A stretch of DNA of 64,000 nucleotides from positions 2,108,001-2,172,000 of the forward strand of contig CBDBFA010000003.1 of NCBI GenBank assembly GCA_965204545.1, read 5' to 3'. This stretch comes from JAABVD01 sp965204545. GTDB taxonomy: Bacteria; Verrucomicrobiota; Verrucomicrobiia; Opitutales; UBA2995. Positions 46,885 to 56,640 of the stretch are shown one piece after another; within the stretch, counting starts at the first letter, position 1; each line of letters starts with the position of its first letter. The notes beneath the pieces are model-generated. The model did not search any database, was not told where the DNA came from, and saw only the letters and a program-made list of their open reading frames with translations. The position numbers and the translations under genes were made by a program.

Positions 46885-47655
46885 ATGCCTGTTCATCCTA
46901 CTGCCGTGGTTGCCAGCGGGGCCGGGATGGAGGAGGGCGTCGAGGTGGGAGCCTACGCCTACATCGGCCCCGAGGTCAGGCTGGGCCGGAACTGCCGTAT
47001 TCATCACCACGCCACTGTGGAGGGACGTACCGTTTTGGGGGAGGGGAACGAAGTTTTTCCTTTCGCCTGTATCGGGACGAAAACCCAGGACCTGAAGTTC
47101 AAGGGAGGCGCTCCCGGCCTGCGGGTGGGCCATCGCAATGTGTTCCGCGAATTTACCTCTATCCACGCAGGAACCGAGGATGGGGGATTCACCGAAATCG
47201 GTCATGACAATGTGTTTCTGGCCTACTCTCATGTTGCCCATGATTGTAAAATCGGGAACAACCTGATCATGAGTGGACAGAACGCATTGGCCGGTCATTG
47301 TATCGTCGGCAACTTCGTCAACATTTCCTGGGGATCGGCCGGCCATCAGTTTTGCCGGTTCGGGGACCACTGTTTTGTCGGCGGCATATCCAAGGTCGTC
47401 AAAGACGTGCCACCCTACATGCTGGTGGATGGACGGGACCCGGAGGTGAAGTACTACAACAAAGTCGGCTTGGAGCGATGCGGATTCGGGCCGGAGGATA
47501 TGGCGGTGGTCAGGTTTCTCTTCAGAACCTTTTACCGCAAAGGCTTGAACCGGAAGCAGGCCATGAAGACCGCCCTGAGCTCAGACTATTCCACTCACCC
47601 GAGAGCCAAAATGTTTCTCGACTTTATCGCCGAAAGCGAACGCGGAGTGTACTGA
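46885..47655 (+). CDS. lpxA: Acyl-ACP-UDP-N-acetylglucosamine O-acyltransferase
   Basis: 256 aa left-handed beta-helix protein. The hexapeptide repeats run over residues ~1-165; catalytic His119 is in SHVAHDCKIGNN, and GDHCFVGGISKVVKDVPPYM matches the end of the helix. It adds the first acyl chain to UDP-GlcNAc. The ATG is 2 nt after the lpxC/fabZ stop, so translation is probably coupled. Confidence 0.95.
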   Translation: MPVHPTAVVASGAGMEEGVEVGAYAYIGPEVRLGRNCRIHHHATVEGRTVLGEGNEVFPFACIGTKTQDLKFKGGAPGLRVGHRNVFREFTSIHAGTEDGGFTEIGHDNVFLAYSHVAHDCKIGNNLIMSGQNALAGHCIVGNFVNISWGSAGHQFCRFGDHCFVGGISKVVKDVPPYMLVDGRDPEVKYYNKVGLERCGFGPEDMAVVRFLFRTFYRKGLNRKQAMKTALSSDYSTHPRAKMFLDFIAESERGVY

Positions 47656-47950
47656 TCTTTTCAGTGGTTTGGCGCCCAAGGAGTTGGAATGAAATAACCA
47701 CAGAGGGCACAGAGGGAAGGAAAAGGCAAAAGGTTGAAGGCAAAAAAGGGAGGGCATTGTAATCTTGATCGAAAATCCCTGAGGAATTAGGAATTGGTAG
47801 AGGGGAATGGTGGAGTGATGGAGTGATGGAGTGATGGAATGGTGGTTGAAGAGGTAGAACACCTTGGGGATCTTTGCGTGCTTCCGCCGCACTTCCTTCA
47901 TCCTTCTTCCTTCTTCCTTTTCTAATTGGCGCCCCTGGGCGCCAATTAGG
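47656..47950. repeat. Intergenic repeat mosaic I
   Basis: ACCACAGAGGGCACAGAGGG (47697-47716), a GTGATGGAGTGATGGAGTGA run (47814-47833), CTTCATCCTTCTTCCTTCTT, and TAATTGGCGCCCCTGGGCGCCAATTA, a 26-bp near-palindrome at about 47923-47948. No gene. Confidence 0.75.
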
Positions 47951-48268
47951 TCATGGCGACCATCTCTTCAGCGCCTCGCGCAGCTTTTCCAGGTACTCGT
48001 AGGAGAATAGTCCGGTTGAGTGGCCGTCACTGAAGGCAAAACGCAGTGCGTAGTTGCCCATTTGCTCCCAGCCTACCACTTGCACGCCAGGGTGTTTCCG
48101 AGGCCCGCTTCCCCCCGATATATTTCCGAAGATATCCATCTCCCCTATGTTCTCGGCACTAGGCGAAAATTCCCTCAGAAACTCCATGGGGAAATAATCT
48201 TCCTCCCCGTTTTCCCAAAGAACGGCGATCTCGTTTCCGATAATTTGAATATCTTTGGGGCGTTTCAT
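47951..48268 (-). CDS. DUF971 family protein
   Basis: 105 aa. The pattern IGNEIAVLWENGEEDYFPME, PGVQVVGWEQMGNYALRF and FSDGHSTGLFSYEYL is the DUF971 domain, which also forms the N-terminus of gamma-butyrobetaine hydroxylases. Stand-alone members are linked to iron-sulfur protein handling in some bacteria; function here is not shown. It follows the aldehyde dehydrogenase gene by 19 bp. Confidence 0.88.
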   Translation of the reverse strand: MKRPKDIQIIGNEIAVLWENGEEDYFPMEFLREFSPSAENIGEMDIFGNISGGSGPRKHPGVQVVGWEQMGNYALRFAFSDGHSTGLFSYEYLEKLREALKRWSP

Positions 48269-48287
48269 GGCTTGGAATGGGGCTTCC

Positions 48288-49703
48288 TCACCGGGAGTGT
48301 ATTACCACCGTTTTCATTTCCGTCATTTCCTCGATGGCGTACTTGGGACCTTCCTTCCCGAAACCGCTTCCTTTCATCCCGCCATAGGGCATGGCATCGG
48401 TTCGCCAGAGAGGACCCCAATTGATGTGGATGTTTCCACTTTTCACCTCGCGGGCAAATCGCATGGCCGAGTCGATATCCCTGGTAAAAATTCCCGCGCT
48501 GAGACCAAACTCGGAATCATTGGCCATTTCAATGGCGTCATTCACGTCTTTGACTTTAACCACGGCCACGGCAGGGCCGAATAGTTCCTCCCGGCAGACG
48601 CGCATCCCGGGTGAAGCATTGTCGAGCAGGGCGGGTTGCAAATTGGCCCGGTGGCGGTTTCCCCCGACCACCAATTCGGCTCCATCCCCGATAGCCTCGT
48701 TTATCCAGCTTTCCACTCGGATGGCATCGCTCTCCCGCACCATGGGACCCACGTTTACCGTCTCCTCCAGTTGATTTCCGGTCGTCATTGCCTCAACCTT
48801 GGGGACCAGGGCGGACATCAATGGCTCGTGGGCCTCCTCCTGCACGATGAGACGCTGCGTCGAAATACAGACCTGACCCGCGTTGGCGAAACCCGTCATG
48901 GTGGTGGATTGGGCCACGAAATCCATATCCGCATCCGGCAACACGATGAGGGGAGAATTGGATCCCAACTCCATGGTAACCTTCTTGGCCCCGGCTACCT
49001 GGCATATCCTTTCCCCCACTTCGAGACTACCGGTAAAGGTGATTTTCCTAACCCGCGGATCCGTACAGATGCCCTCGCCCACCGTGGCGCCGCTACCGGT
49101 CAGACAGGAGATGGCCAATGGATGCAAGCCGGCCTCCAAGAGGACCTCCACCAGTTTGAGGGCCATGAGAGGGGTGTCGCTGGCCGGTTTCAATACGACA
49201 GAATTACCCGCGGCAAGAGCCGGACCCACTTTGTGGCACACCAGGTTGAGCGGAAAATTGAACGGGGTGACGGCAGCGATGACCCCACATGGCTCGCGCA
49301 GGGTTAAACCGAACTTTCCCCGAACATCCTTGCCCCCGTCCAGAGGCAATACTTCGCCGCCAAGGCGTTTTGCCTCCTCCCCGCTGATCTCCATGGTCTG
49401 GATGGCCCGATCGACCTCGAACCGGGCCTCGCCCAGAACTTTTCCTTCCTCGGAACTGAGGATCAGAGCCAGGTCCTCCATTCGCTCGCGCAGGAGGTCG
49501 GCTGCTTTTCTGAGAATCTGGAAACGTTCATAACCCGTGGTAGCGGCCATGATTTTGGCCCCGCTAACAGCCCCTTCCAAAGCGCGGTCCACGTCGCGAG
49601 CGCTGGCCTTGGGAACGGTATCGATGACACTGCCATCGAATGGATTAATGACTTCGATGGGTTTGTCCCTGTCCTGCCACTCTCCGTTGAGAAAAAATTT
49701 CAT
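48288..49703 (-). CDS. NAD(P)-dependent aldehyde dehydrogenase
   Basis: 471 aa. The family is shown by AAVTPFNFPLNL, the Glu motif in VTMELGSNSPLIVL and the catalytic Cys in FANAGQVCISTQR, plus EELFGPAVAVVKV. ELGSN instead of ELGGN and the overall length place it near lactaldehyde, succinate-semialdehyde and phosphonoacetaldehyde dehydrogenases. It is divergent from an iron-type hydroxyacid-oxoacid transhydrogenase-like gene, so oxidation of succinate semialdehyde is a reasonable guess. Confidence 0.92.
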   Translation of the reverse strand: MKFFLNGEWQDRDKPIEVINPFDGSVIDTVPKASARDVDRALEGAVSGAKIMAATTGYERFQILRKAADLLRERMEDLALILSSEEGKVLGEARFEVDRAIQTMEISGEEAKRLGGEVLPLDGGKDVRGKFGLTLREPCGVIAAVTPFNFPLNLVCHKVGPALAAGNSVVLKPASDTPLMALKLVEVLLEAGLHPLAISCLTGSGATVGEGICTDPRVRKITFTGSLEVGERICQVAGAKKVTMELGSNSPLIVLPDADMDFVAQSTTMTGFANAGQVCISTQRLIVQEEAHEPLMSALVPKVEAMTTGNQLEETVNVGPMVRESDAIRVESWINEAIGDGAELVVGGNRHRANLQPALLDNASPGMRVCREELFGPAVAVVKVKDVNDAIEMANDSEFGLSAGIFTRDIDSAMRFAREVKSGNIHINWGPLWRTDAMPYGGMKGSGFGKEGPKYAIEEMTEMKTVVIHSR

Positions 49704-50183
49704 TTATTTACTTTGGGTTGATTTGAATTCCGGATGAATCTGCCTTGCCTACTACATTGCAGGTCCACCATCAAGATAAACCACAAAGGGGAAGAGAATT
49801 AGGAATTAGGAATTAGGAATTAGGAATTAGGAATTAGGAATTAGGAATTGGGAATTGGGAGAGAGGAATGGTGGAGTGGTGGAGTGATGGAATGGGCAAG
49901 AATACACACAACTCCATGCTTTTTCTTTCTTGGCGTCCTTGGCGTGCTTTGCGAGAGTCAAATAATTCAGTTTTCAGTGGTTAGTGACGAGTGGATAGTG
50001 GGGAGGAAGGTACTCTCGCAACTTGTCACGCCGCTGTGCCGTGCGTAGCATTGCGAAGCATGGTAACACAGGAAGGCGGAAGCCATCCAACAATGCGGAG
50101 CATTTTTGACTTTTTCACGAATTGGGAATTGGGAATGATTCTTGCCCCTGGCTTCGAATCGAGTTAAGCGGTAAGGGAAAGCA
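49704..50183. repeat. Intergenic repeat mosaic J, with the longest AATTAGG heptamer array
   Basis: At 49797-49859 seven AATTAGG units are followed by two AATTGGG units without any spacer. Also present are GGTGGAGTGGTGGAGTGATG, CTTGGCGTCCTTGGCGTGCT and GCCGTGCGTAGCATTGCGAA phrases. No gene is seen; the two divergent genes at its ends must have their promoters here. Confidence 0.85.
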
Positions 50184-51467
50184 ATGATCATGCAAAAGGA
50201 TTCTGCGTTTGAGATGGCCACCTCCGGCATCCGTTTTGGTCCGGGTATAACGGCGGAAATCGGAATGGATCTCGTCGATTCGGGGTTGCACAAGGCTCTG
50301 GTCATTACCGATCCCCATTTGGCCGGTCTCCCCCCTGTGCAAAAGGTTCTCACATCGCTGGATGAAAATAAAATTGCCTGCCGCCTCTACCAAGGGGTCT
50401 GCATTGAACCGACCGATCGCTCTATTGTGGATGCTATCCGATTCGCCCAAGGCGGGGAATTCGACTGTATCGTTGCAGTGGGAGGAGGGTCGAGCATCGA
50501 TACGGCCAAGGCAGTAAATTTATTCACTACCTACCCGGCGGATTTCTTGGATTATGTCAATGCCCCGATCGGTGGAGGCAAACCGGTTCCGGGTCCCCTC
50601 AAGCCCCTTTTCGCTATTCCCACCACTTCGGGAACGGGCAGCGAAACCACCGGAATAACCATTTTCAACCTCAGCTCTCTTCATGCCAAAACGGGAATCG
50701 CCCACCGCCAACTGAAACCCTACCTGGGGCTGATCGATCCGGAGAATACCCGCACCATGCCCGCCGCGGTGGTGGCTTCAACTGGTTTGGATGTCCTGAG
50801 CCACGCGGTGGAATCCTACACCGCCATTCATTACCGGGAGCGCCCCAGGCCCGAACGTCCCCTTCTTCGCCCCGCTTATCAGGGCTCCAATCCCCTGAGC
50901 GACATCTGGTCGCTGGAGGCGCTCAAAATGGTAAACGCCTATTTGATCCGGGCCTTCCGGGACGAAAACGACCTGGAAGCGCGCGGCATGATGCACTTGG
51001 CCGCCGGCATGGCGGGGGTGGGTTTTGGCAATGCTGGGGTTCACCTCCCCCACGGCATGTCCTATCCGGTTTCTAGCAACGTGCGCGCTTTCGTCCCCGA
51101 AGGCTACCCGTCCGATCATCCCATCATTCCCCACGGCATGTCGGTCATTTTGAATGCGCCATCCGTATTTCGTCTCACATCCAAGTCTAATCCGGCGCGT
51201 CATTTGCGTGCCGCCGAAGCCCTTGGAGCAGATGTCTCCGGCGTTGCCGAGGATGAGGTGGGAGAGGTCCTGGCCCGGCGTATTATCGACTTCATGAAAG
51301 ACCTGAATATGCCCAATGGCCTTTCCGCGGTGGGTTATTCCGACCACGATATCCCCAAACTGGTCCAGGGCACGTTGCCCCAGCATCGGGTCACAAAATT
51401 GTCCTCCTATCCGGTAAATGAGGAGGTGTTGTCCGCACTCTTTCGCGACGCAATGGCCTATTGGTAA
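50184..51467 (+). CDS. Iron-containing alcohol dehydrogenase, hydroxyacid-oxoacid transhydrogenase-like
   Basis: 427 aa. Nucleotide-binding GGGSSIDTAKAVNL, PTTSGTGSETTGI and metal ligands in VLSHAVESYTA and HLPHGMSYPV mark the group III iron-type dehydrogenases. RPAYQGSNPLSDIWSLEAL and the size are typical of the ADHFE1 branch, which couples 4-hydroxybutyrate oxidation to 2-oxoglutarate reduction. Substrate assignment is by pattern only. Its neighbour aldehyde dehydrogenase would take the semialdehyde product. Confidence 0.87.
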   Translation: MIMQKDSAFEMATSGIRFGPGITAEIGMDLVDSGLHKALVITDPHLAGLPPVQKVLTSLDENKIACRLYQGVCIEPTDRSIVDAIRFAQGGEFDCIVAVGGGSSIDTAKAVNLFTTYPADFLDYVNAPIGGGKPVPGPLKPLFAIPTTSGTGSETTGITIFNLSSLHAKTGIAHRQLKPYLGLIDPENTRTMPAAVVASTGLDVLSHAVESYTAIHYRERPRPERPLLRPAYQGSNPLSDIWSLEALKMVNAYLIRAFRDENDLEARGMMHLAAGMAGVGFGNAGVHLPHGMSYPVSSNVRAFVPEGYPSDHPIIPHGMSVILNAPSVFRLTSKSNPARHLRAAEALGADVSGVAEDEVGEVLARRIIDFMKDLNMPNGLSAVGYSDHDIPKLVQGTLPQHRVTKLSSYPVNEEVLSALFRDAMAYW

Positions 51468-51493
51468 CCTGGAAAAGACAACAACTCGATATA

Positions 51494-52750
51494 ATGGCGG
51501 ATTCAAAAGCAGCAAAATTCAGGTCCATTGCGACCCGACTCGTGCCTCCTCTTTTCATTCTGGCCGTCGGCTGGTTCGGATACGGCACCCTTTCCATTGA
51601 ACCGGAGGAAAAGAAGGGAGCCCGGGGGAAACCGCGCGCCATCAAAACCCAGGTTGTGGAACTCCTGGTGCAGGATTATCCCACCACTATCGAGACGCAG
51701 GGCGATGTGCGCCCGCACAACCAGATAACCCTCAATTCGGAGGTGGCGGGAATGATCGTCCGCATCAGTTCCAGTTTCGAAGATGGGGCATTTTTTACCA
51801 AGGGAGAACTCTTGCTGGAATTGGATACGGCGGATTTCAAGGCGGCTCTGACCACGGCAGAGGCTCAGGTCGCCAGGACAACAGCGTCACACGCCCTGGA
51901 ACAGGCCCAAGCCAACCAGGCCAGGGAAAGTTGGGAAAAACTGGCCTTGGACGAGGACCCGGATCCACTGGTTCTGCGCATCCCTCAGTTGCGCCAGGCA
52001 GAGGCCAACGTGAAGTCGGCTGCCGCACAGTACGAGCGGGCCCAGCGCGACCTCGAACGCACCCAGATCCGCGCCCCTTTCGATGGCCGAGTCAGGCAGC
52101 GAAACGTCGGTATTGGCCAATCCATTCGCACCTCCACCAATTTGGGTACCATCTTCGCCTCTGATTACGCGGAAGTGCGGTTGCCCATTTCCGGAAATGA
52201 TTTACCCTTGCTGGATTTACCCGAGGCGGCTGACGATCCTCCGGTTCACGTCGACCTTCGGGATACCCTCAATCCGGAGAACGAAACTGTTTGGGAATCC
52301 AGTATCATCCGCACCGAAGGCGCTTTGGACCCCGCTACCCTCGAGCTGTTCGCCATTGCCAAGGTGGACGATCCCTTCGGCCTGAGAACGGGCAAGCCGC
52401 CCTTGCGAATCGGACAACCGGTCACCGCCACCGTCTCAGGCAAGGTCCTCCGGAATGTCATGGCCATACCCAGGATTGCGGTAAAGAAACTGGACCAGAT
52501 TTACCTGGTAGACCAGAAGAAACTCACCTTGCACCGAAGGACCATCAAACCCATTTGGGCGGATGCCGATCACATCATCATTCAGGATCCGGAAATTGCC
52601 GATGGCTCCCTCGTCGCCACCACCCGATTGTCCTATGCCCCCGATGGAGCCAGAGTGGAAATCCTTCCGGATATCAACCTCGAGGGCCCTACGGAAACCA
52701 CAATGTTGAAACAACCCCTTCTCTCCAAGGAGGCTCTGGGGAAGAAATAA
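51494..52750 (+). CDS. RND efflux periplasmic adaptor (membrane fusion protein)
   Basis: 418 aa from the ATG at 51494; an earlier start at 51461 would overlap the preceding gene. An N-terminal anchor LVPPLFILAVGWFGYGTL (~15-32) is followed by a lipoyl half-motif, a long helical hairpin (ALTTAEAQVARTT to AAAQYERAQRDL), the second lipoyl half RAPFDGRVRQRNVGIGQSI and a beta-barrel domain. It is cotranscribed with the RND pump 10 bp downstream. No outer-membrane factor is present in the window. Confidence 0.92.
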   Translation: MADSKAAKFRSIATRLVPPLFILAVGWFGYGTLSIEPEEKKGARGKPRAIKTQVVELLVQDYPTTIETQGDVRPHNQITLNSEVAGMIVRISSSFEDGAFFTKGELLLELDTADFKAALTTAEAQVARTTASHALEQAQANQARESWEKLALDEDPDPLVLRIPQLRQAEANVKSAAAQYERAQRDLERTQIRAPFDGRVRQRNVGIGQSIRTSTNLGTIFASDYAEVRLPISGNDLPLLDLPEAADDPPVHVDLRDTLNPENETVWESSIIRTEGALDPATLELFAIAKVDDPFGLRTGKPPLRIGQPVTATVSGKVLRNVMAIPRIAVKKLDQIYLVDQKKLTLHRRTIKPIWADADHIIIQDPEIADGSLVATTRLSYAPDGARVEILPDINLEGPTETTMLKQPLLSKEALGKK

Positions 52751-52760
52751 TTCGCCTACC

Positions 52761-55700
52761 ATGATTGGCTGGTTCACCCGCAACGGCATCGCGGCCAACT
52801 TTCTCATGGTTGGCATTTTGCTGGGAGGCATTTACACGGCATTCTATAAGATTCCGCTGGAAGTGACGCCATCCCTGACCTGGAACATGGTGCGCATGGA
52901 AATGCTCTACCGAGGAGCTACGGCCAAGGATGTGGAAAAAGCCATTCTCATCCCGGTGGAAGAAGCCCTGGAAGGGGTGCAGGGGATTGAGGCGTTCCAT
53001 GCCGACGGCAGTAGCGGTCGGGCCAGGTTCTATATCATGTCCAAACCGGGTGTCGACCTGCGCGGTTTGATGGATGATGTCAAAGCTCGGGTGGACACCA
53101 TCAACACTTTCCCTCGCGAGACGGAACCCCCCCGCATCTTTATCCCCGAATCGGCCAACGTGCGGGAAGTGCTCACCATCGCGGTAGTTGGAAATTTGAG
53201 TGACCACGACCTGTTGAAAGCAGCCAGACGGGTGCAGGACGATTTGCTGGAGATGCCGGGCATAAGCCGCACTCGCCTGCAGGGAGATCGGCCCCGGCAA
53301 ATCGCTATCGAGGCGGACGAGGCCAAACTCCGGTCCTACAATCTCAGCTTTCAAAGCTTGACCGACGCCATCCGGCGGTTCTCTGTCGATATGCCTGCTG
53401 GCTCCATTCAAAACCTTACTGGCCGACTCACACTCAGGACTCGGGGCCAGGCCTACACAGAGGAAGATTTCGCCAGCATTCCCATCCTTTCCTCCGAAGG
53501 CGCCCGCGTACTCATTGGCGACGTCGCCACCGTGGTAGATGGGTTTGAAGGAGGCACCAAACACGTGGAGTTCAATGAGAAGCCGGCTCTCTACGTCGAA
53601 GTCATGCGAACGGGCCAGGAAAGCGCCATCGATATCTCCAACAAGGTGCGGGAATACGTCGATAGCGCCCACGAACGCTTCCCCAATGGGGTGGAACTGT
53701 ACGTTTGGAAAGACCTTTCCGAGAGCATTCGCGGTCGTTTGAACACCCTTGCCACATCCCTCATGCAGGGAGGCATACTCGTTTTGGCCGTATTGGGCAT
53801 CTTCCTTCGCCCCCAAGTCGCCTTCTGGGTTGTTTTGGGAATTCCCGTCGCCTTTGCCGGAGGGGTAATTCTCATGCCCTTTTTGGGGATCACAGCCAAT
53901 ATCATGAGTCTGTTCGGGTATATCCTGGTCCTCGGAGTCGTGGTCGACGACGCCATTATTACCGGAGAAAATGTCTATGCCAGACTCAAGGAGGGGGGAA
54001 ACCCGGTTGAGGCCAGCATTGACGGGACCCGAGAAGTTACCGTGCCCGTAACCTTCGGCGTAATTACCACGGCGGTGGCATTTTTGCCCCTGCTCTATTT
54101 CGACGGGGTTTGGGGTGATTTCGCCAAGCAAATTCCGCCCGTAGTAGCCCCCGTTTTGTTGTTTTCTCTGCTGGAATCCAAACTCATCCTTCCCGCTCAC
54201 TTGAAACACATCCGGATCGGGGCTGGCGCCAACCGGTTTTCGCGGTTCCAGGCCAAAATCGCCAACAGCGTCGACAAATTTGTCCTCAATGTCTACACGC
54301 CCTCCCTCAAGGCCGCGGTAGGTCATCGGTGGACCGTTCTTGCGGTGTTTGTCACCATGGGTTTATTGATGGCCGGCTACTGCATGGGGGGCCGCATCGG
54401 CTTTACCTCCTTCCCCTCCGTAGATAACTTGCGACTGACCGCTACCCTGGATCTGCCGGATGACGTTCCCCTGGAAGTAACCGACCGCTACATTCGCCGC
54501 ATAGTGGCCGCCGTGGACCAGTTGAAGGAAGAATTTGTCGATCCCGGCAGCGGCGAACCCCTGGTAAGAAACGTCTCCCTGGTCAGCGGCGCCGCTTACC
54601 CTGGAAAAGGATACCGACAGTCCGAAGGTTTTGTTCAGGTCGAGGTGATCCCTCCCGAAAGGCGCACTCAACCAGGCCCACGCAACAGCGTCATCGCCAA
54701 CCGTTGGGCCGAAATTATCGGACCTATTCCCGAGGCCAATCGCTTTCGCGTTTATTCCGAATCCACCTTGAAACAGGGAGAGGATTACAACGATGAGTAT
54801 CTGAACCTGGAACTGCGGGGCCCTTCCTCCGAGGAGAAGGCCCAGTTAGCGGAAGAGATCCGCGATCTCCTATCCGATTACGAGGGCATCAGCACGGCTT
54901 GGGCCCGGATCAATTTCCGGGCCAACGAGCTGGAACTCTCCTTGAAACCGAGAGCTACCGAACTCGGGCTGACTCAACAATCCTTGGCTCGCCAAATCCG
55001 TCAGGCATTTTACGGGGAACAGGCCCAGCGGGTGCAGCAGGATGTGGACGACATTCGCGTCATGGTGCGATTGCCCTGGCAAAAACGACGGTCCCTTTAC
55101 ACCTTCGAACGCCTCAAGGTGCGCACCCCAAGGGGAGGGGATGTTCCCCTGACCACCGTAGCCGATGTAAGATTTACCGTGGCGCCTACCAGTGTGGAAC
55201 GCAACGACGGAGCTGAAATCATCCGCATCGGTGCTCAGCCCCTGGACGAAACGGTCGATATCGTCGGCATTTCCAAGGAAATTACCCCCCGGCTGCGAGA
55301 GCTTTGCAACCAGGTGGAGGGCCTGTCCTTTCAATTTGTGGGTTACGTGGCGGAAGCGGAAGATTCGAAACGCCGCACCATAATCGGTTCGGTGGCTCTC
55401 ATCTTCGTGCTCTACGGGCTCCTGGCCATTCCCTTCAAATCGATGGTTCAGCCCTTTTTCGTCCTCATCGCCCTTCCCTTTGGGATCATTGGCGCCCTCT
55501 TGGGCCACATTATCATGGACATCACCCCGTCCTACCTCTCCATCTTTGGCATGCTGGCCATGGCTGGCGTGGTGGTTAACGATTCTCTCGTCATGGTGCA
55601 CTTCACCAACCGGCGCAGAGACTCGGGCCTCTCCCTGCGCCAAGCCGCACTGGCGGCCGCAGCCCGCCGCTTCCGCCCCATCATGCTGACTTCCCTTACC

Positions 55701-55904
55701 ACCTTTGTCGGACTTCTACCCCTGATGATGGAAACTTCCCTGCAGGCGCAATTCCTCATTCCCATGGCGGTATCGCTGGGCTTCGGAGTCGTATTCGCCA
55801 CTGTCATCACCCTTTATCTCATCCCTTGCTCCCTCTTGGTGGCCGAAGATTGCCTCCGCCTATGCCGCCGCGGCTGGAAGTGGTACATGCGGCCGTTCGG
55901 CTAG
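52761..55904 (+). CDS. RND-family efflux transporter, AcrB-like permease
   Basis: 1047 aa with 12 membrane segments and two large periplasmic loops. The second-half segment GIIGALLGHIIMDI, SIFGMLAMAGVVVNDSLVMV and the first-half VVLGIPVAFAGGVILMPF are typical of the HAE1/RND family; Asp residues in GVVVDDAIITGEN correspond to the proton relay. Substrates cannot be read from sequence. The divergence from classic drug pumps and the distant TolC suggest a less well-known subfamily common in marine Gram-negatives. Confidence 0.94.
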   Translation: MIGWFTRNGIAANFLMVGILLGGIYTAFYKIPLEVTPSLTWNMVRMEMLYRGATAKDVEKAILIPVEEALEGVQGIEAFHADGSSGRARFYIMSKPGVDLRGLMDDVKARVDTINTFPRETEPPRIFIPESANVREVLTIAVVGNLSDHDLLKAARRVQDDLLEMPGISRTRLQGDRPRQIAIEADEAKLRSYNLSFQSLTDAIRRFSVDMPAGSIQNLTGRLTLRTRGQAYTEEDFASIPILSSEGARVLIGDVATVVDGFEGGTKHVEFNEKPALYVEVMRTGQESAIDISNKVREYVDSAHERFPNGVELYVWKDLSESIRGRLNTLATSLMQGGILVLAVLGIFLRPQVAFWVVLGIPVAFAGGVILMPFLGITANIMSLFGYILVLGVVVDDAIITGENVYARLKEGGNPVEASIDGTREVTVPVTFGVITTAVAFLPLLYFDGVWGDFAKQIPPVVAPVLLFSLLESKLILPAHLKHIRIGAGANRFSRFQAKIANSVDKFVLNVYTPSLKAAVGHRWTVLAVFVTMGLLMAGYCMGGRIGFTSFPSVDNLRLTATLDLPDDVPLEVTDRYIRRIVAAVDQLKEEFVDPGSGEPLVRNVSLVSGAAYPGKGYRQSEGFVQVEVIPPERRTQPGPRNSVIANRWAEIIGPIPEANRFRVYSESTLKQGEDYNDEYLNLELRGPSSEEKAQLAEEIRDLLSDYEGISTAWARINFRANELELSLKPRATELGLTQQSLARQIRQAFYGEQAQRVQQDVDDIRVMVRLPWQKRRSLYTFERLKVRTPRGGDVPLTTVADVRFTVAPTSVERNDGAEIIRIGAQPLDETVDIVGISKEITPRLRELCNQVEGLSFQFVGYVAEAEDSKRRTIIGSVALIFVLYGLLAIPFKSMVQPFFVLIALPFGIIGALLGHIIMDITPSYLSIFGMLAMAGVVVNDSLVMVHFTNRRRDSGLSLRQAALAAAARRFRPIMLTSLTTFVGLLPLMMETSLQAQFLIPMAVSLGFGVVFATVITLYLIPCSLLVAEDCLRLCRRGWKWYMRPFG

Positions 55905-56640
55905 ACGCCCAAGGCGCCCAAGGCGCCGATGGCGCCAATTAAGAATTAGGAATTAGGAATTGGGAAAAAGATGAACCACGGATAACACGGATGAGCACGG
56001 ATAAATAACGGAGGGGGGACATTCCTGCGTGCCACGCCGTAGACCCTTGGCGAAGGCGGGCGTGCCACGCCGGGAGGCGGGTCCCCCACCACGCCCAAAG
56101 GCGCCAATGGCGCTAATGAGGAATTTTGCGCTATTTGTGCCTTTTGTGGCTAATTATCCTTCCATCCTGTTCCGGCAAAGCCGGATCCCTCAGCGCCTTT
56201 CCCTCTTCTTTGCGCTCTTTGCGAGCTTTGCGAGAGTCCATTCCCCCTCACCCGCCATTACCCAAATCGAAACATTCCTAATTCCTAATTCCTAATTGGC
56301 GCGCCCCGGCGCGCCTAATACGCCAACGGCGTTAAACTCCATAGCCCAGTGTCGCGTAGCGCACGCTGGGTAGGAATGGGTAATAAATAACGAACCCCAA
56401 CGGGGTTCCACAAAATGCGCGCTTAAGCGCCTTTCCCTCTTCAGCCTTCAGCCTTCTTCCTTTTTCCTCTCCCCCATCTTCCCTCTCTTCTCCTCTGTGT
56501 CCTCTGCGTCCTCTGCGTCCTCTGTGGTTAATTCTCTGTTCAGAGCGGCATATTGAAACTTGATGTTTTTCCTGCCAGTCCTATAAATGGCCAACTTTTC
56601 GAACTTTTGAGGCAGGTCGAATCGTATTGTAAAAGACACC
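55905..56640. repeat. Intergenic repeat mosaic K (736 bp), the densest spacer
   Basis: Order: GGCGCC run with AATTAGG heptamers (55905-55960), ACGGATAACACGGATGAGCA (55979-55998), a 99-bp repeat identical to 63391-63489 (56007-56105), TTTTGTGGCTAATTATCC, TCCTGTTCCGGCAAAGCCGG (56165-56184), CCTAATTCCTAATTGGCGCG (56277-56296), the ~96-bp repeat shared with 18723-18818 (56319-56414), and CCTCTGCGTCCTCTGCGTCC (56500-56520). The last ~100 bp before htpG are unique and probably hold its promoter. Confidence 0.85.
56007..56105. repeat. 99-bp direct repeat, copy 1
   Basis: Begins AACGGAGGGGGGACATTCCT and ends CCACGCCCAAAGGCGCC. Identical over 99 bp to 63391-63489 by direct comparison. Contains several GCCACGCCG and GGCGAAGGCGGGCG segments that can pair into hairpins. 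Confidence 0.9.

Noticed and set aside
49797..49859. CRISPR-like or telomere-like array
   Set aside because: The 7-bp units are contiguous without spacers, so it is not CRISPR, and it lies inside a chromosome segment next to ordinary genes.
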